Source: Pictodentalium vernedei (taxonomy: Eukaryota > Mollusca > Scaphopoda > Dentaliida > Dentaliidae). Taken from it: a stretch of 64,000 nucleotides of DNA. This document shows positions 44,926-55,959 of this stretch, in pieces (the stretch's first letter is position 1; each line of letters starts with the position of its first letter). The stretch lies in the NCBI GenBank assembly GCA_031216915.1, contig CM062296.1, forward strand, positions 798,021,022 through 798,085,021, in the 5' to 3' direction. The notes under the pieces are model-generated. The model had not been told where the DNA came from. It did not search any database and was given only the letters and a program-made list of their open reading frames with translations. A program made the translations under genes and the position numbers.

Positions 44926-46900
44926 CCGTAAGTAATGTTAAACCGCAATAAAAATAATTCAAGGTTGCAGTTATTCCACCACCAAAACCAGGCAAAGAGA
45001 TAAAATCCCCCTCACTTGACCTGCCATAAGGTGCTACCTATACCAGTCATAGAATAATACAAAGCAATCGGTTGGTTAATAATACCGAGGACTAACAGGA
45101 GACCTACAGCGGTATACACAGCGAACTACCAATGCCAGCCATAAGATAATACAAATGATTCGGTAGGTTAATAGTACTAAGAGGGTAATAGGCCAACAGA
45201 CCATTCATCCTATACTGCCAATCTAAACTACCAAGGACTATCTCGCAATACCACACTGGCCGACCATACATGCCCCACATCCCCACAACACTGCTTGACC
45301 TAGCTATAGCTGACACAGGATAATATGAAGGCTTAAGGGCTAATAGGGGACCTACACGGATATATACCGCTACTACCATATCACCGCCACCCCCATACGA
45401 GAAGTCCGCCATACCATGATCCGAATAACATTATGTCAGATTGTATAGTGGACAACAACAAGCGATCAACATCTCTATGACGTTGCGTGCGCATCATGAC
45501 GTCACGACGTCAATAGCAACGTCAACCGTTTCGCGGATAAAAACTTTCAAGAAAACTCCATTTCCATTTTTCACCACATATCCATAATATATACCCATAG
45601 CTCTGGGTATACATATATCACTATACATACCATAGCAACATATATATGCTGAACGTACACTGCTTGCCCGATCTAGCTGGATAGGGCCGAAGTTTTTACA
45701 CCGGCAAAAGTTACACCGACAATGGCTCCGGTTCAATGGGAATTTAACACTGGTTGCACCGGCAAAGCTCCAGGTAATGAGGGTCTAAAACCTTCTGCTA
45801 CACTACTTTTTTTCGTAAACCAATAATTAAGGAAACGGACCCCAAACCCCAACATTCGTTTATTATTATTAATATTTCAAGAAATACTTTCGTTTCATAA
45901 AAGTAATTCTTTAAAATAATAGTAATAAACGAACAAGCGTTTACACATAAAGGATATATGAAACCTAAAGATAGTTTTGCACAATGAAAATTGTGGCATC
46001 GGCCAATAATTTTTCCAGCAGACAAACTTGAAAAATTCCGACACGGATAGGGGCATGGGACGCACCCCTCTCTCCACCCTTTTAGCTTGGGGCCTGGGGG
46101 CATACCATTCTAGCGTTAGTTTCATTAAAACGTTGGGCACCAGTGTAAATAAACCATGGAAGAGTATTAGTGCCTCCCAACACAAGTGATAGTCAGCACG
46201 CAGCTCTGTCAGTCACAGAGACCGAAACTCTTCTGAAATAACCAACAGTTATCTCAGTTATCTGGCTATACCTACCCTATACCTGTCATATCCAGTAGTG
46301 AACACAGGTGCATGACCCCCCCCCCCCGCCCCTATCGACACCACCACAATGTTATCCCCAAGATGAATAAAATAATTTTCCAATGCATTAGATTGCACGA
46401 CAATACACTGGCTTCTGATTTCGAACAAACTCTCGCCCTACCGACCGGACACGAATAATACCCCTCTTAACACCCGAACCTTGATATCTTCCAGATATGC
46501 CCCCTTTTCATTCATTAACGACCATTCCAAGTGGAATATTGTTTTCCGAACGAGTACAACAGACCTCACCCATACAAATTCTCAATTTTGTCCATCGACT
46601 TTGCCATCCGTTACCTAACGGTAAATAAGAATTCAGTGCAACCCCGCCCAGCATCCTAAAGTTGATGATCAAATAAACTGACGCTCTATTCCAAACCGTA
46701 ATTACAAAGGATGCAGCTTGACAAATGCTGTTCCACGTGAAATTTATCAATCAACCCCCCCCCCCCCTCCCACACACACACACACAGCTATGTCCGTCTA
46801 ATAAACATTCTAATAAAATACCAAACAATACACGTTATTGACAAGTACCGTTAAATCACGTTGCAATAAAAGTCTAAAGAGTGAATCTATAATATACATG
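44926..46900. other. Gene-free DNA with degenerate repeats
   Basis: Diverged tandem-like blocks on CAGCCATAAGATAATACAA and GGACCTACA lie at 45000-45420. CACCGGCAAAG and related ACACCGACAA repeat near 45700-45770. C runs occur near 46318 and 46755. Short ORFs show no domain. Confidence 0.45.
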
Positions 46901-47102
46901 AGGCTCTGTGACGACGTCCCACAACTTCGGATGCCTTCCCCATCCCGCCATAATAAACCACAAAATGAGCGACACACCCAAAAGATATCAGTGCACGAAC
47001 GTTTCTCTCATCTGCCAATGAGCCATGCTGCGAAGTTGCCTCCTCCCTCTCCCCAGACACATTACTCGAAAAGTGCTGCCAGTAAATGTCACCACTGGAG
47101 TG

Positions 47103-47553
47103 CACACTAAAAACTAAAGTGTTAAAACTGACACTTTCAAGGTGTTAAACCCATTCTAACTCTTAGGGTTTGATTTTAACACTCAAAGTGCATTGCTTTA
47201 AGCACTTAGACATTACAATCGTCAGACATCTGAGACTTGAATGGATGGCACTTCCCATGTGTCTAGCATTGGTGGTTCTTCCAGAATCGTCCATAATTTG
47301 ATTTGCGCTTGGTGGGTACATAATTAAAAGGACACAACGCAGATGACGCGGATCAGGCTCGAATGCCCTGATCCGCGTCATCTGCGTTGTTTCCTTTTAA
47401 GTGTCGCGACATTACACTTGTCAAGTGGTATTATTGTAACACCCGTCAAGTTCTAGGATATCTACACTTGAACAAAGTTCTAGTTCAGCACTTAGGAAGT
47501 GTTAAATACAGCACTTCAAGTGTAGTTTTTAACACTTTAGTTTTTAGCGTGTG
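47103..47553. mobile_element. TIR element, CACAC(GC)TAAAAACTAAAG ends
   Basis: The left end CACACTAAAAACTAAAGTGT and the complement of the right end, CACACGCTAAAAACTAAAG, form inverted termini of about 25 bp. Inside, short CACTT/AAGTG words recur. The CAC start recalls EnSpm/CACTA, but I could not identify a duplication. It interrupts the duplicated block at 46900. A perfect palindrome lies inside. Confidence 0.75.
47334..47390. repeat. Perfect 24-bp-arm hairpin
   Basis: ACAACGCAGATGACGCGGAT plus CAGG at 47334-47357 pairs perfectly with 47367-47390 across a 9-base loop. It lies inside the TIR element at 47103. Confidence 0.92.
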
Positions 47554-47824
47554 GCTCACCTTACGAAGATATACGACTTTCACCCAGTCCAGTGACCCTA
47601 AATTACAGCAGAAAATAGAAGATCGTGGAAATAATGGCCTTCCACCTCTAATTCAACTTCCACCCCACCTAGCATTTCCCCATTTCTAATCCCGACGCAC
47701 CGACACCCATAATAGATGAAGATCAAAATAGAACACATCCCACAAAAGCAAAGTGAAGCGTCATTGTGTGCATAAACAGTAAATACGCAACACCGTAGCA
47801 GCTGATAAGGCTACCAAGTGTACA

Positions 47825-47950
47825 ATAAAAAGTCGAAATTTCGAGATTTTATGTCGAAATTTCGAGATAAAAAGTCAAAATTCCGAGATAAAAAGTCGAA
47901 ATTTCGAGATTTTATGTCGAAATTTCGAGATTTTAAGTCGAAATACTTAT
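47825..47950 (+). repeat. TCGAAATTTCGA minisatellite, copy 2
   Basis: About six ~20-bp units, GTCGAAATTTCGAGATTTTA and GATAAAAA variants. Same family as 42155-42245. Confidence 0.88.
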
Positions 47951-48170
47951 AAATAAAAAAAATAAACACTTGAAAACAAATCTAGAAAAATGGTTATATA
48001 AACTATTATGTTCATTGTCCGGTCATCATTTTTTTACAGGCCAAGAGAGAAAAAAAACCGAAATGTCAACCCCATAAGTCAATTTAAACGTCCATAATAC
48101 TGTTAACCCTATACCTAAAAGGAAAAGAAGACGACACTTGCAAAAACATTTCTTGAATAACTATTTTTTT

Positions 48171-48276
48171 CATTTTTTGTCTCAAAAACATAGGCTATGA
48201 CCCCCTCATTGGAAAAAGCTGGACGAGCTCGTTCCAAATTGGGGTCATAACCTATGTTTTTGAGACAAAAAATGAA
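48171..48276. repeat. Palindrome with ~34-bp arms
   Basis: CATTTTTTGTCTCAAAAACA then TAGGCTATGACCCC at 48171-48204 pairs with GGGGTCATAACCTATG.. ending 48276, one mismatch. The ~36-base centre contains GAGCTCG. Could be a small foldback MITE. Confidence 0.9.
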
Positions 48277-48435
48277 AAATATAATGAAAATTAATTGGCA
48301 ATTTTTGTGAATAGCGCTGAACGGTTTTGACCGTTACGCTGGGTAAAGGGTTTTAACCACTTTCGCGTGTAATTCTACAACACTGACACACAATCACTAA
48401 ATGTACAAGATTGCAATTCAGAAATATTTGACCTT

Positions 48436-48556
48436 CCCTTATAAAAAAGTACCATGGTAAACCATGGTAAATCCCCAAATACCCTGGTAATACCATGGTA
48501 TTACCAGGGTATTTTGGGATTTACCATGGTTTACCATGGTACTTTTTTTATAAGGG
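48436..48556. repeat. 121-bp near-perfect palindrome with CCATGG motifs
   Basis: From CCCTTATAAAAAAGTACC to its complement GGTACTTTTTTTATAAGGG, centred on TACCATGGTA at 48491-48500, with no loop. TACCATGGTA or TTTACCATGG words recur five times. Only small mismatches break the symmetry. It is of the kind seen in palindromic MITEs. Confidence 0.93.
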
Positions 48557-48627
48557 TTGAACACCAATAAATACCTATAAATAAAAGAATAAACACTGGA
48601 ACAAAAATCTAGAAAAATGGTTATATA

Positions 48628-49794
48628 CTATTCCAAAAAAGTAGAGAATATTTTATAAAAGTAAGATTTTTTAAGAAATATATTTATACTTTCATCAAAA
48701 AGACAGTTGAGGCATTGCACTGTGACATCTGGTGAATGATTTCAGCGATAGTTGGGTGTCTGACAAACACACATTCCACGCACTGTACTGTTGAAGGCAT
48801 GGGCGGTCATTTAGAGAATTTAATACATTCAGCCCAAGACCTCAATACTTTGTAAATCCTCCTCGGTTCGCGAGACTAGCGCGGATCCAGTATGGCATAC
48901 TCCTCACCAAACGTCCAATATCAGCTTGGCTGATGTTATTCCATTCTTCCTGCAGTGCAGGATCGTGCTGCCTACGTCATGGTATCGTTCGTTCCGCCAC
49001 CGCCACACTCTTTTTCGCCTGTCGTGGAAGTCAAAAATGAACCTGGATTCATCGGAAAACATGACGTTGCTCCACCGACGATTGTCTCAGCGTTGTCGTG
49101 CTCCACACCAATTACGCCTTGCTGCGATGTGACGTTCAGTCAAACGTGGAATTATTCGACGTCGTCGAGCGTACAAATTCCAGCTGTGAAGGCGATTTTG
49201 GATAGTCTGACCACTGACTCCCACATCTGTCGCTCGGTGCAGCTGCTGTCCAATTTCATAGGCACTTTGATGGCGGTTTCGTAATGCTGTGGTTCGGATG
49301 AAACGATCCTGGTTAGCAGTTGTCGCCCTTGGACGACCTGACGACGTCAGTCATCAACATTGCCTGTCTGATGGTAACGTGACCACAACCTGCTAATCAC
49401 CGATTGAGTAACATTGATAATTTGAGCCACTGCAGTCTGTCTGTTGCCAGTTTCCAACATGCCAACGGCACGTAAACGTTCGTCAAGTGTCAGTCTTCGC
49501 ATATCTCAAAAGTTGCTTTTCTACCAGAAACTATTGATGAACGAGTTTATACCATGAAAAGAACGACGAGACTTCCGAAAAAGCCCGTCCAGCACAAATG
49601 AAAATGTCAAAACGTACCCCACAGACATTAACACGGAGTTCGTGCGAAAAACCTGCATAAAGTTTTCGTGGACCGGTGACATTCATGAATCACACTAAAC
49701 GTGGTAAGATATTGATGTGTCCATTCACGAGTATCCAATACCATTTTCCGAAAATATCAACATCAGTTTGGATATCCCCTACCTTTTTTAATAA
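48628..49794 (-). mobile_element. Tc1-like transposon, 5' half of transposase
   Basis: It splits a repeat: 48560-48627 and 49796-49900 together match the continuous sequence at 47936-48125. The site is TA-rich, as for Tc1/mariner. Left end CTATTCCAAAAAAGTAGAG and the inverted right end TTATTAAAAAAGGTAGGGG are imperfect TIRs. Confidence 0.82.
48880..49502 (-). pseudogene. Tc1-like transposase, N-terminal half
   Basis: From ATG 49502-49500 the minus strand reads MRRLTLDERLRAVGMLETGN and VISRLWSRYHQTGNVDD, a paired-type HTH, then a stop/frameshift near 49350, IYARRRRIIPRLTERHIAAR, NVMFSDESRFIFDFHDRRKR with the first catalytic D, and VWRWRNERY. The second D and the E are absent in this copy; they survive in the fragment at 54993. 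It is inactive. Confidence 0.9.
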
Positions 49795-49795
49795 T

Positions 49796-49949
49796 ATATA
49801 AACCATTATGTTCATTGTCCGAACATCATTTTCTTACTGACCAAGAGTAAAAAAACGAAATGGCAACCCTTAAGTCAATTTAACGATCGACGAAAGAATC
49901 TGCACTTTGGGATGCGAGTGCATCCCATAAGTGGATAGGTGGCTGTGTT
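49796..49949 (+). repeat. Dispersed repeat segment, also at 55540
   Basis: AACCATTATGTTCATTGTCC, GAACATCATTTTCTTACTGA and GAAAGAATCTGCACTT recur almost unchanged at 55545-55690, and in part at 48002-48100. The block abuts Tc1 ends in both main copies. Confidence 0.85.
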
Positions 49950-50590
49950 GTGTTGCTCGTACTGCTACCGCTCGTAATGGACTGGTGGCTGCTCGGCTGG
50001 TCTTGCTTCCTATATCTTTTGTTTCCTCCGTTTCTTCTTTCAAGGTGGAGGTGGCTATTTCTTTACTCTTGGCGATGGGGGCTGTGGTGTCGTCCTGTTT
50101 GAGCTAGTGCTGTTGCTATAGCGACGTTAGAATGTAGTGTCGCCGTTGCCTTCCAAAGTTCTGCCAGCAGGTTTTTCATGTTGTTTATGGTGTTCTTGCG
50201 CTCGTTACGATATTCGTATCGGAGAGTCTCGGAGACTGGCTAGTTCACATTCACGTTCCAGCTTTTGATCCGGTGGGAGGGGAGAGACTGGAGTAGGAGA
50301 CTTCGGAGATCCAGTTTCAATTTCCGCCTCCGCCTCACTGCTGACATCGCCATCCTCCAGGTTGCCTCTCAGAGGAGAGGCAGCTGGGGTGTGGATAGGA
50401 GTCACAGGAGTTGGATGTGGGGAAATGGTAGTGGCCTCCTCTGTCTTCTCTTCCGCCTTCTTTTCCTTCTGCCCTTTCAGGAACTTTTCCAGTCACCGGG
50501 CATCACGGCGCCTGGTTGATGGGCTCTTCTTCTTGGTCTTCTTTTGAGGGCCAGGTCCAGGCTTCTTCGGATAAGGACGAGTGTGAGAGG
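49950..50590 (-). pseudogene. ORF1-like protein, second copy
   Basis: Minus-strand relative of 36042-36835: KKPGPGPQKKTKKKSPSTRR, RDAR then a stop, LEKFLKGQKEKKAEEKTEE, TPVTPIHTPAASPLRGNLED, and SPKSPTPVSPLPPDQK, with a stop near 50205. Sequence beyond 50205 retains weaker similarity. The N-terminal LEFDTEEN part is not seen. Shared order with the 36-kb copy shows this is a repeat family, not a host gene. Confidence 0.75.
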
Positions 50591-51407
50591 GGTTCACAAT
50601 CACTATATGTGCAAGATTGCAATTCACTTGCCACAGGTTTAAGTGTACACATTTTACAAAACCGATTACAGACGATAGTGGTATGTCAGGTACATATGAG
50701 GGAACATTTGGGGGATCTCATCGGGGGATCTCATGTGACGTCATAGTCACGTGACCCAGTGGCGCCATGTTGTGTTCCCGTGGTAACCCACGTAAGCGGC
50801 CATGTTGTGACGTCATCTCCATTGTTGCTGCGCGTGTTGTTAGGGTGATACGTGTTTCCGTTTCCATTTTGTATACTGGAGGCCGCCATCTTGGTTTCTA
50901 TGGTCGCACGTGTTTGCTATGTAACCTAAATCTTTTTATTGGACAGGGGGTATGTTCGGAGAGTATGTTCCTTTGTAGAAGAGTATTTTCTGGTTCGGAT
51001 TTTCCTCAAATCCTCCTTTACTTCGTAGAATTACCACAAGCAACTCGGCAAGTTGTATTATTTCGAATTCTTTCAGAATTCTCTGCTTGCTTCTATCCAT
51101 ATATGTAATAGTTTATATCTACCTAGGCATGTTCCATTGCCCTGTTGAATACTCCGGTGGAGTAGAAGAGTCTATTAGTTGGAACAGTTTTGCTTATTAT
51201 TACTAAATTTAGCTATTCTAGTCTATTCTTGTAACTTCTTACCCTATTCCAAGTACTCTTGTTGTTTCATTTATCTAGATCATTTATAACCAATCAGATT
51301 GCTTGATTTCCCATAATCTGTATGCAGAGTTATCTCCCCTTATTACAACGAAGTCCTGTCCTATTCTCATTACCTCTGTATCCTGTGGCTATGGAATCCC
51401 TTTTTTG

Positions 51408-51850
51408 TCATGTGTGCTTATGTGAAAAAGCACAATTTGACACAATGTGCCTAGAACAAACGCGCATGCTTTATGTGCCGATATGTGCTTATGTGAAAAG
51501 GCACAATGTGACATAATGTGCAATAGCACATAGGCACACACGGGTATTTCAGGATACCTCTGTCCTGGTATTGTTTTATTCGAGGATGCCTACTGGAGAA
51601 TCCCTTTTTGTCATATGTGCTTATGTGAAAGGCACAATGTGACACAATGTGCCCTAGCACAAAGGCACATGCTTTATGTGCTTATATGTGCTTATGTGAA
51701 AAGGCACAATGTGCCCTAACACAAAGGCACATACGGGTATTTTAGGATACCTGGTATTGTATTATCTGAGGATACTAGTTGTAAAGCATGTGCCTTTGTT
51801 CTAGGGCACATTGTGACACATTGTGCTTTTTCACATAAGCACATATGACA
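51408..51850 (+). repeat. GTGCTTATGTGAAAAGGCACA repeat array
   Basis: Units of TGTGCTTATGTGAAAAGGCA, CAATGTGACACAATGTGCC and AGCACAAAGGCACAT recur in blocks at 51408, 51485, 51610 and 51690, with a ~190-bp larger period (shared CGGGTATTT.AGGATACCT). The last block (51785-51850) is inverted. It fills the left inner side of the 50677 element. Confidence 0.88.
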
Positions 51851-53812
51851 AACAAGAGTCCCCACGGGGAATGAAGCGCTCATCTTGAACAAAACACAAT
51901 TTAACAGAGTCCAAGAATGAGTCTACATTAAGCAAGCCAACTCCATAGGCTACACTGTCAATCCTTGAGTTCCTCAGGAGTGGCAAAAATAATCTGGGCA
52001 TCGTGCCTTTTCTTCATTTGATCTTAAAGTAAAATGTAGAGCTCCCCTATGAAGACCCTTGATACAGCCTATGTGGATTAATCTTAGTTACACACCTCTA
52101 GGGGATACTGAATACAAAATTTTTAATTCTTCAGCAAAATGGCCAATTCCGGCTCCCATAGAGAGCCAAAATATTAACCCAGGCTCTTGGTTTGAACACA
52201 GTTGAATCTGACTTCCCTAGAGATGTTGTGTACCGAATATGCAAGCATTCTGACTGTTGGATCTGAAGAAGAGAAATTGTAAAGAAATTTCTTCGAAATG
52301 TTATAAGTTCAAATTTGGGCTACCATAGCGAACCCAAATATTACCCTATGGATCCGATTTGAACAAACTTGAATCGGACCCTCCTAGAGATGTTGTATAC
52401 CAAATGTGAAGGCATTCTGACGAGTGGATCTGAAGAAGAAGATTTTTGAAAAAAATCCCTCATATTGTACTAAGTTAAATTTCATGTTCCCAAATGGAGC
52501 CCAAATATTAACCTAGGCACTCGAGTTGAACAACCTGGAATCTCACCCGCCTAGAGATGTTGTATACCAAATATAAAAGCATTCCGACTGGTGGATCTGA
52601 AAAAGAAGATTTGTAAAGTTGTAAAGAAATTTCCTCATATTGCACTAAGTAAAGATTTGGGCTACCATAGTGAGCCCAAATATATACCTAGGGATCTGAT
52701 TTGAACAAACTTGAATCTGACCCCCTAAGAGATGTTGCATACCAAATATCAAAGCATTCTGACTGGTGAATCTGAAGAAGATTTTTTTAAAATTACCCTC
52801 CATATTGAACAAAGATAAAATTTGGGCTTCCATAGGAAGCCCAAATACTAACCTAGGGACTTGGTTTGAACAATCTTGAATCTGACGCTCATAACAATGA
52901 TGTATACCAAACATTTAAAGATTCTGATTTGTGGTTCTGAAGAAGAAGATTTTTAAAGAAAAGAATATTCCCCATATTACCCTATGTTAAAACTTCGGGC
53001 TCCTGTAGAGAGCCCAAATATGAACCAATGAGCTTTATTACAACAAACTTTTATCTGACCCCCCTATGAATGCTGTATACCAAATATCAAAGATTCTGAT
53101 GATTGGTTCTGGAGAAAAGATTTTTTAAAATTTCTGCAAATATGCTGACTCAGCATTGTTTCGATGCCCATTACAGAACACCCTAACATAACCGATGGCA
53201 TTTTTTTACCATTCAGTTCTACTAGTCCTAAGGATACTTCATACCAAATAACAGCTCTCTGTTCCGTGTGGTTTGGGAAATATGGGCGTTTGAAAATATT
53301 TCTACTTTTAGCTCTCATGGTTCCCATGGGAATGTGGGATTTTTTTTGCATGGGTCAAGTACTTATGACCCAATAATACCACAAACCAAATTTGGTTCAT
53401 ACCGGACCATCGGTTTAGAAAATAGAAATTTTGGGCGGGGCCAAAAATATTACCCCCTCGTATTACAAAGCCAAATATTACTTCATGAACTTCGTTTGAA
53501 CAAACTTGATTCTACACCTCATGTGGAAGCTCCATAGAAAATATCAAGTCATTGTACACACTGGTTCTTGAGAAGAAGATTTTAAAAATATTTTGGAGCA
53601 TTTTCTCCCACTCCCTCACTTCGGGGCTGGACATGTTGAGTTGAACAAAAATGAAATGCCCCGTTAGGACCATCACTCACACAAACTTTTACTTGAATTG
53701 GCCCAGTGGCTTTGGAGGAGAAGACCCAAACATGGTGTTGACGGACGACGGACGACGGACGGAGAGCGATGAGATTAGCTCAGCTTGACTTTGTCAAGAT
53801 GAGTTAAAAAAG
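51851..53812 (+). repeat. ~165-bp satellite, long array with GACGGAC end
   Basis: It opens with AACAAGAGTCCCCACGGGGA near 51853. About eight units of 160-178 bp follow: GAGATGTTGTATACCAAATA, GCATTCTGACTGGTGGATC, TGAAGAAGAAGATTTTTAAA. They become diverged after 53150. The end is GACGGACGACGGACGACGG and a hairpin near 53773-53805 (TAGCTCAGCTTGAC, TTT, GTCAAGATGAGTTA). It is the reverse orientation of 33800-34290. This head and tail style is what I recall of lophotrochozoan satellites. Confidence 0.88.
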
Positions 53813-54575
53813 GATTCCATAGCCACAGGTGTTTTGCAAAAAATGGGATTTCGTGGAATATTGCCATTGGATATAGAGGTGATGAGAATCGGATAGGACT
53901 TCGTTGTAATAAGGGGAGATAACTCTGCATACAGATTATGGGAAATCAAGCAATCTGATTGGTTATAAATGATCTAGATAAATGAAACAACAAGAGTACT
54001 TGGAATAGGGTAAGAAGTTACAAGAATAGACTAGAATAGCTAAATTTAGTAATAATAAGCAAAACTGTTCCAACTAATAGACTCTTCTACTCCACCGGAG
54101 TATTCAACAGGGCAATGGAACATGCCTAGGTAGATATAAACTATTACATATATGGATAGAAGCAAGCAGAGAATTCTGAAAGAATTCGAAATAATACAAC
54201 TTGCCGAGTTGCTTGTGGTAATTCTACGAAGTAAAGGGGGATTTGAGGAAAATCCGAACCAGAAAATACTCTTCTACAAAGGAACATACTCTCCGAACAT
54301 ACCCCCTGTCCAATAAAAAGATTTAGGTTACATAGCAAACACGTGCGACCATAGAAACCAAGATGGCGGCCTCCAGTATACAAAATGGAAACGGAAACAC
54401 GTATCACCCTAACAACACGCGCAGCAACAATGGAGATGACGTCACAACATGGCCGCTTACGTGGGTTACCACGGGAACACAACATGGCGCCACTGGGTCA
54501 CGTGACTATGACGTCACATGAGATCCCCCGATGAGATCCCCCAAATGTTCCCTCATATGTACCTGACATACTACT

Positions 54576-54690
54576 GACGATTATACCATTCCCACCTGGT
54601 CTACTCACATTTCGTCTACAGAGAAAAATGACACCTTTCCCATTTCGTCTACTCTTAATATACACCTGGAACTTAATTAAGCAACCCCCT
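54576..54690. other. Short flank between elements
   Basis: CATTTCGTCTAC occurs twice near 54608 and 54641. No gene. Confidence 0.4.
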
Positions 54691-55540
54691 GGGTTTTTTG
54701 GCACTGGTTTTAATAGAAACTGTCATTACTTTCATGCTATCTTTCAGATGGCCAAAAGTGATAGTTTGCGAAAAGAATGATCTTTTGACAAAATTAATGA
54801 AACACAACACAATGATGAAAATATGCAGTATTTTAATGGCGCCGATTACACATATCTGTCACTAATGTTTTTGATGGTAAAATGTTCTCGCGACAAGTAT
54901 GATACTGGAACGGTCCATAATGAAACAATGCCGGTAATTACTGACAAAAAATGTAACTTGTGAGCTCCTGAACACAATAGCTGTGTTTAACGTCAGTGGC
55001 GAGTGTATCCACCACGTACCCGGATGCCAGCCTGAATCCTCCTCCTAATGCACCAGGTGAGCCTTCTGATACGGTCCAGAGGCAACTGCTGCCACTCCTC
55101 GTGTAATGCAGATTCCAAATAGGCCAAATTCTGTACAGGCGGATCCCTTGCTTGCACACGACATATACGAAAGTCCCAGATGTGTTCTAAGGGATTCAAA
55201 TCGGGGCTCATTGCAGGCCAAGGTAGTGTTGTAAGAGCGTTGTTTTGAAGGAATGCTCTCACAGCATGGGAACGATGTGGCTTTGCATTGTCGGCCATGA
55301 ATGCAGGCCGAGTAGCTAAAGGGTGGTTGTCAAAATGAGGCACGTCAATGACAACCAGATTGAGAATGTCACGGATGTACTGGTAACCACTGAGATTTCC
55401 ACGTACAGTCACCACTTCAAATTTACAATCATGAGACAGGCATCTCTAGATCATCACTGATCCTCCACCATAAGGAACAGTAGGTCTGATGTTCCTGGGC
55501 AACATCAGTTTGGATATCCCCTACTTTTTTTAATAATATA
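54690..55540 (-). mobile_element. Tc1-like element, internally deleted
   Basis: It contains the C-terminal half of a Tc1-like transposase, then passes directly at about 55500 to the outer end CATCAGTTTGGATATCCCCT, which is the same end as the Tc1 at 48628. The N-terminal half is missing. Confidence 0.75.
54993..55500 (-). pseudogene. Tc1-like transposase, DD34E C-terminal half
   Basis: Minus strand: RNIRPTVPYGGGSVMI, a TAG where W is usual (about 55446), then VTVRGNLSGYQYIRDILN, FMADNAKPHRSHAVRAFLQ with the second catalytic D, and WPAMSPDLNPLEHIWD with the E. There are 34 residues between D and E, the Tc1 D34E signature. After EHIWD a frameshift leads to ARDPPVQNLAYLESALHEEW and a stop at 54993. 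Together with the N-terminal copy at 48880 it shows the layout of the local Tc1 family, but they are separate broken copies. Confidence 0.92.
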
Positions 55541-55700
55541 TAAACCATTATGTTCATTGTCCGAACATCATTTTCTTACTGACCAAGAGTAAAAAAACGA
55601 AATGGCAACCACTTAAGTCAATTTAACGATCGACGAAAGAATCTGCACTTGGGGATGCGACGTGCATCCCATAAGTGGATAGATGGCTATGTTGTGTTGC
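55541..55700 (+). repeat. Dispersed repeat segment, second copy
   Basis: Near-identical to 49796-49949, ending at CATCCCATAAGTGGATAG.TGG and TGTTGTGTTG. Confidence 0.85.
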
Positions 55701-55955
55701 CAACGGCACGTAAACGTTCGCCACGTGTCAGTCTTCGCATACCTCAAAAGTTACGTTTCGACCAGAAACTATTGATGAACGAGTTTATACCAAGAAAAAG
55801 CCCATCCAGTACAAATAAAAATGTCAAAACGTTCCCCACAGACATTAAAGCGGCGCTCGTGCGAAAAACCTGCACGAAGTGTCCAATCACGCGTGTCCAA
55901 TACAATTTCCGAAAATATCAACATCAGTTTGGATATCTCCTACTATTTTTTAATA
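55690..55955 (-). pseudogene. Tc1-like 5' end fragment
   Basis: On the minus strand it has the TIR-proximal CATCAGTTTGGATATCTCCT end near 55920-55945, a leader matching 49510-49670, and the first codons MRRLTRGERLRAVG (about 55742-55700). The rest of the transposase is absent. Confidence 0.8.
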
Positions 55956-55959
55956 GTAT

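Larger units (their letters stand above)
46900..47830 (+). repeat. Diverged duplication, copy 2
   Basis: This is the partner of 42400-43220 and is split by the TIR element at 47103. Downstream of the insertion the match resumes with AAGTGAAGCGTCATTGTGTG near 47750. Confidence 0.65.
50677..54575. mobile_element. Young 3.9-kb element with ~0.73-kb inverted repeats
   Basis: Left arm 50677-51406 and right arm 53809-54575 are near-identical inverted copies; one 113-codon stretch differs at a single residue. The left arm lacks about 50 bp near 51370. Ends are AGTGGTATGTCAGG and, inverted, AGTAGTATGTCAGG. GACGAT borders both sides (50671-50676, 54576-54581), a possible 6-bp duplication. The interior has only satellite-like DNA, no transposase. 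A diverged copy of part of an arm lies at 59393. Superfamily not assigned. Confidence 0.82.

Noticed and set aside
47103-47553. Confirmed CACTA element
   Set aside because: The ends start CACAC, but I could not find a 2-3-bp duplication or a transposase, so only a TIR element is claimed.
50767-51108. 113-codon protein conserved with 54144-54485
   Set aside because: The two ORFs are simply the same part of the inverted arms. No domain, and the third copy at 59393 does not preserve the frame.
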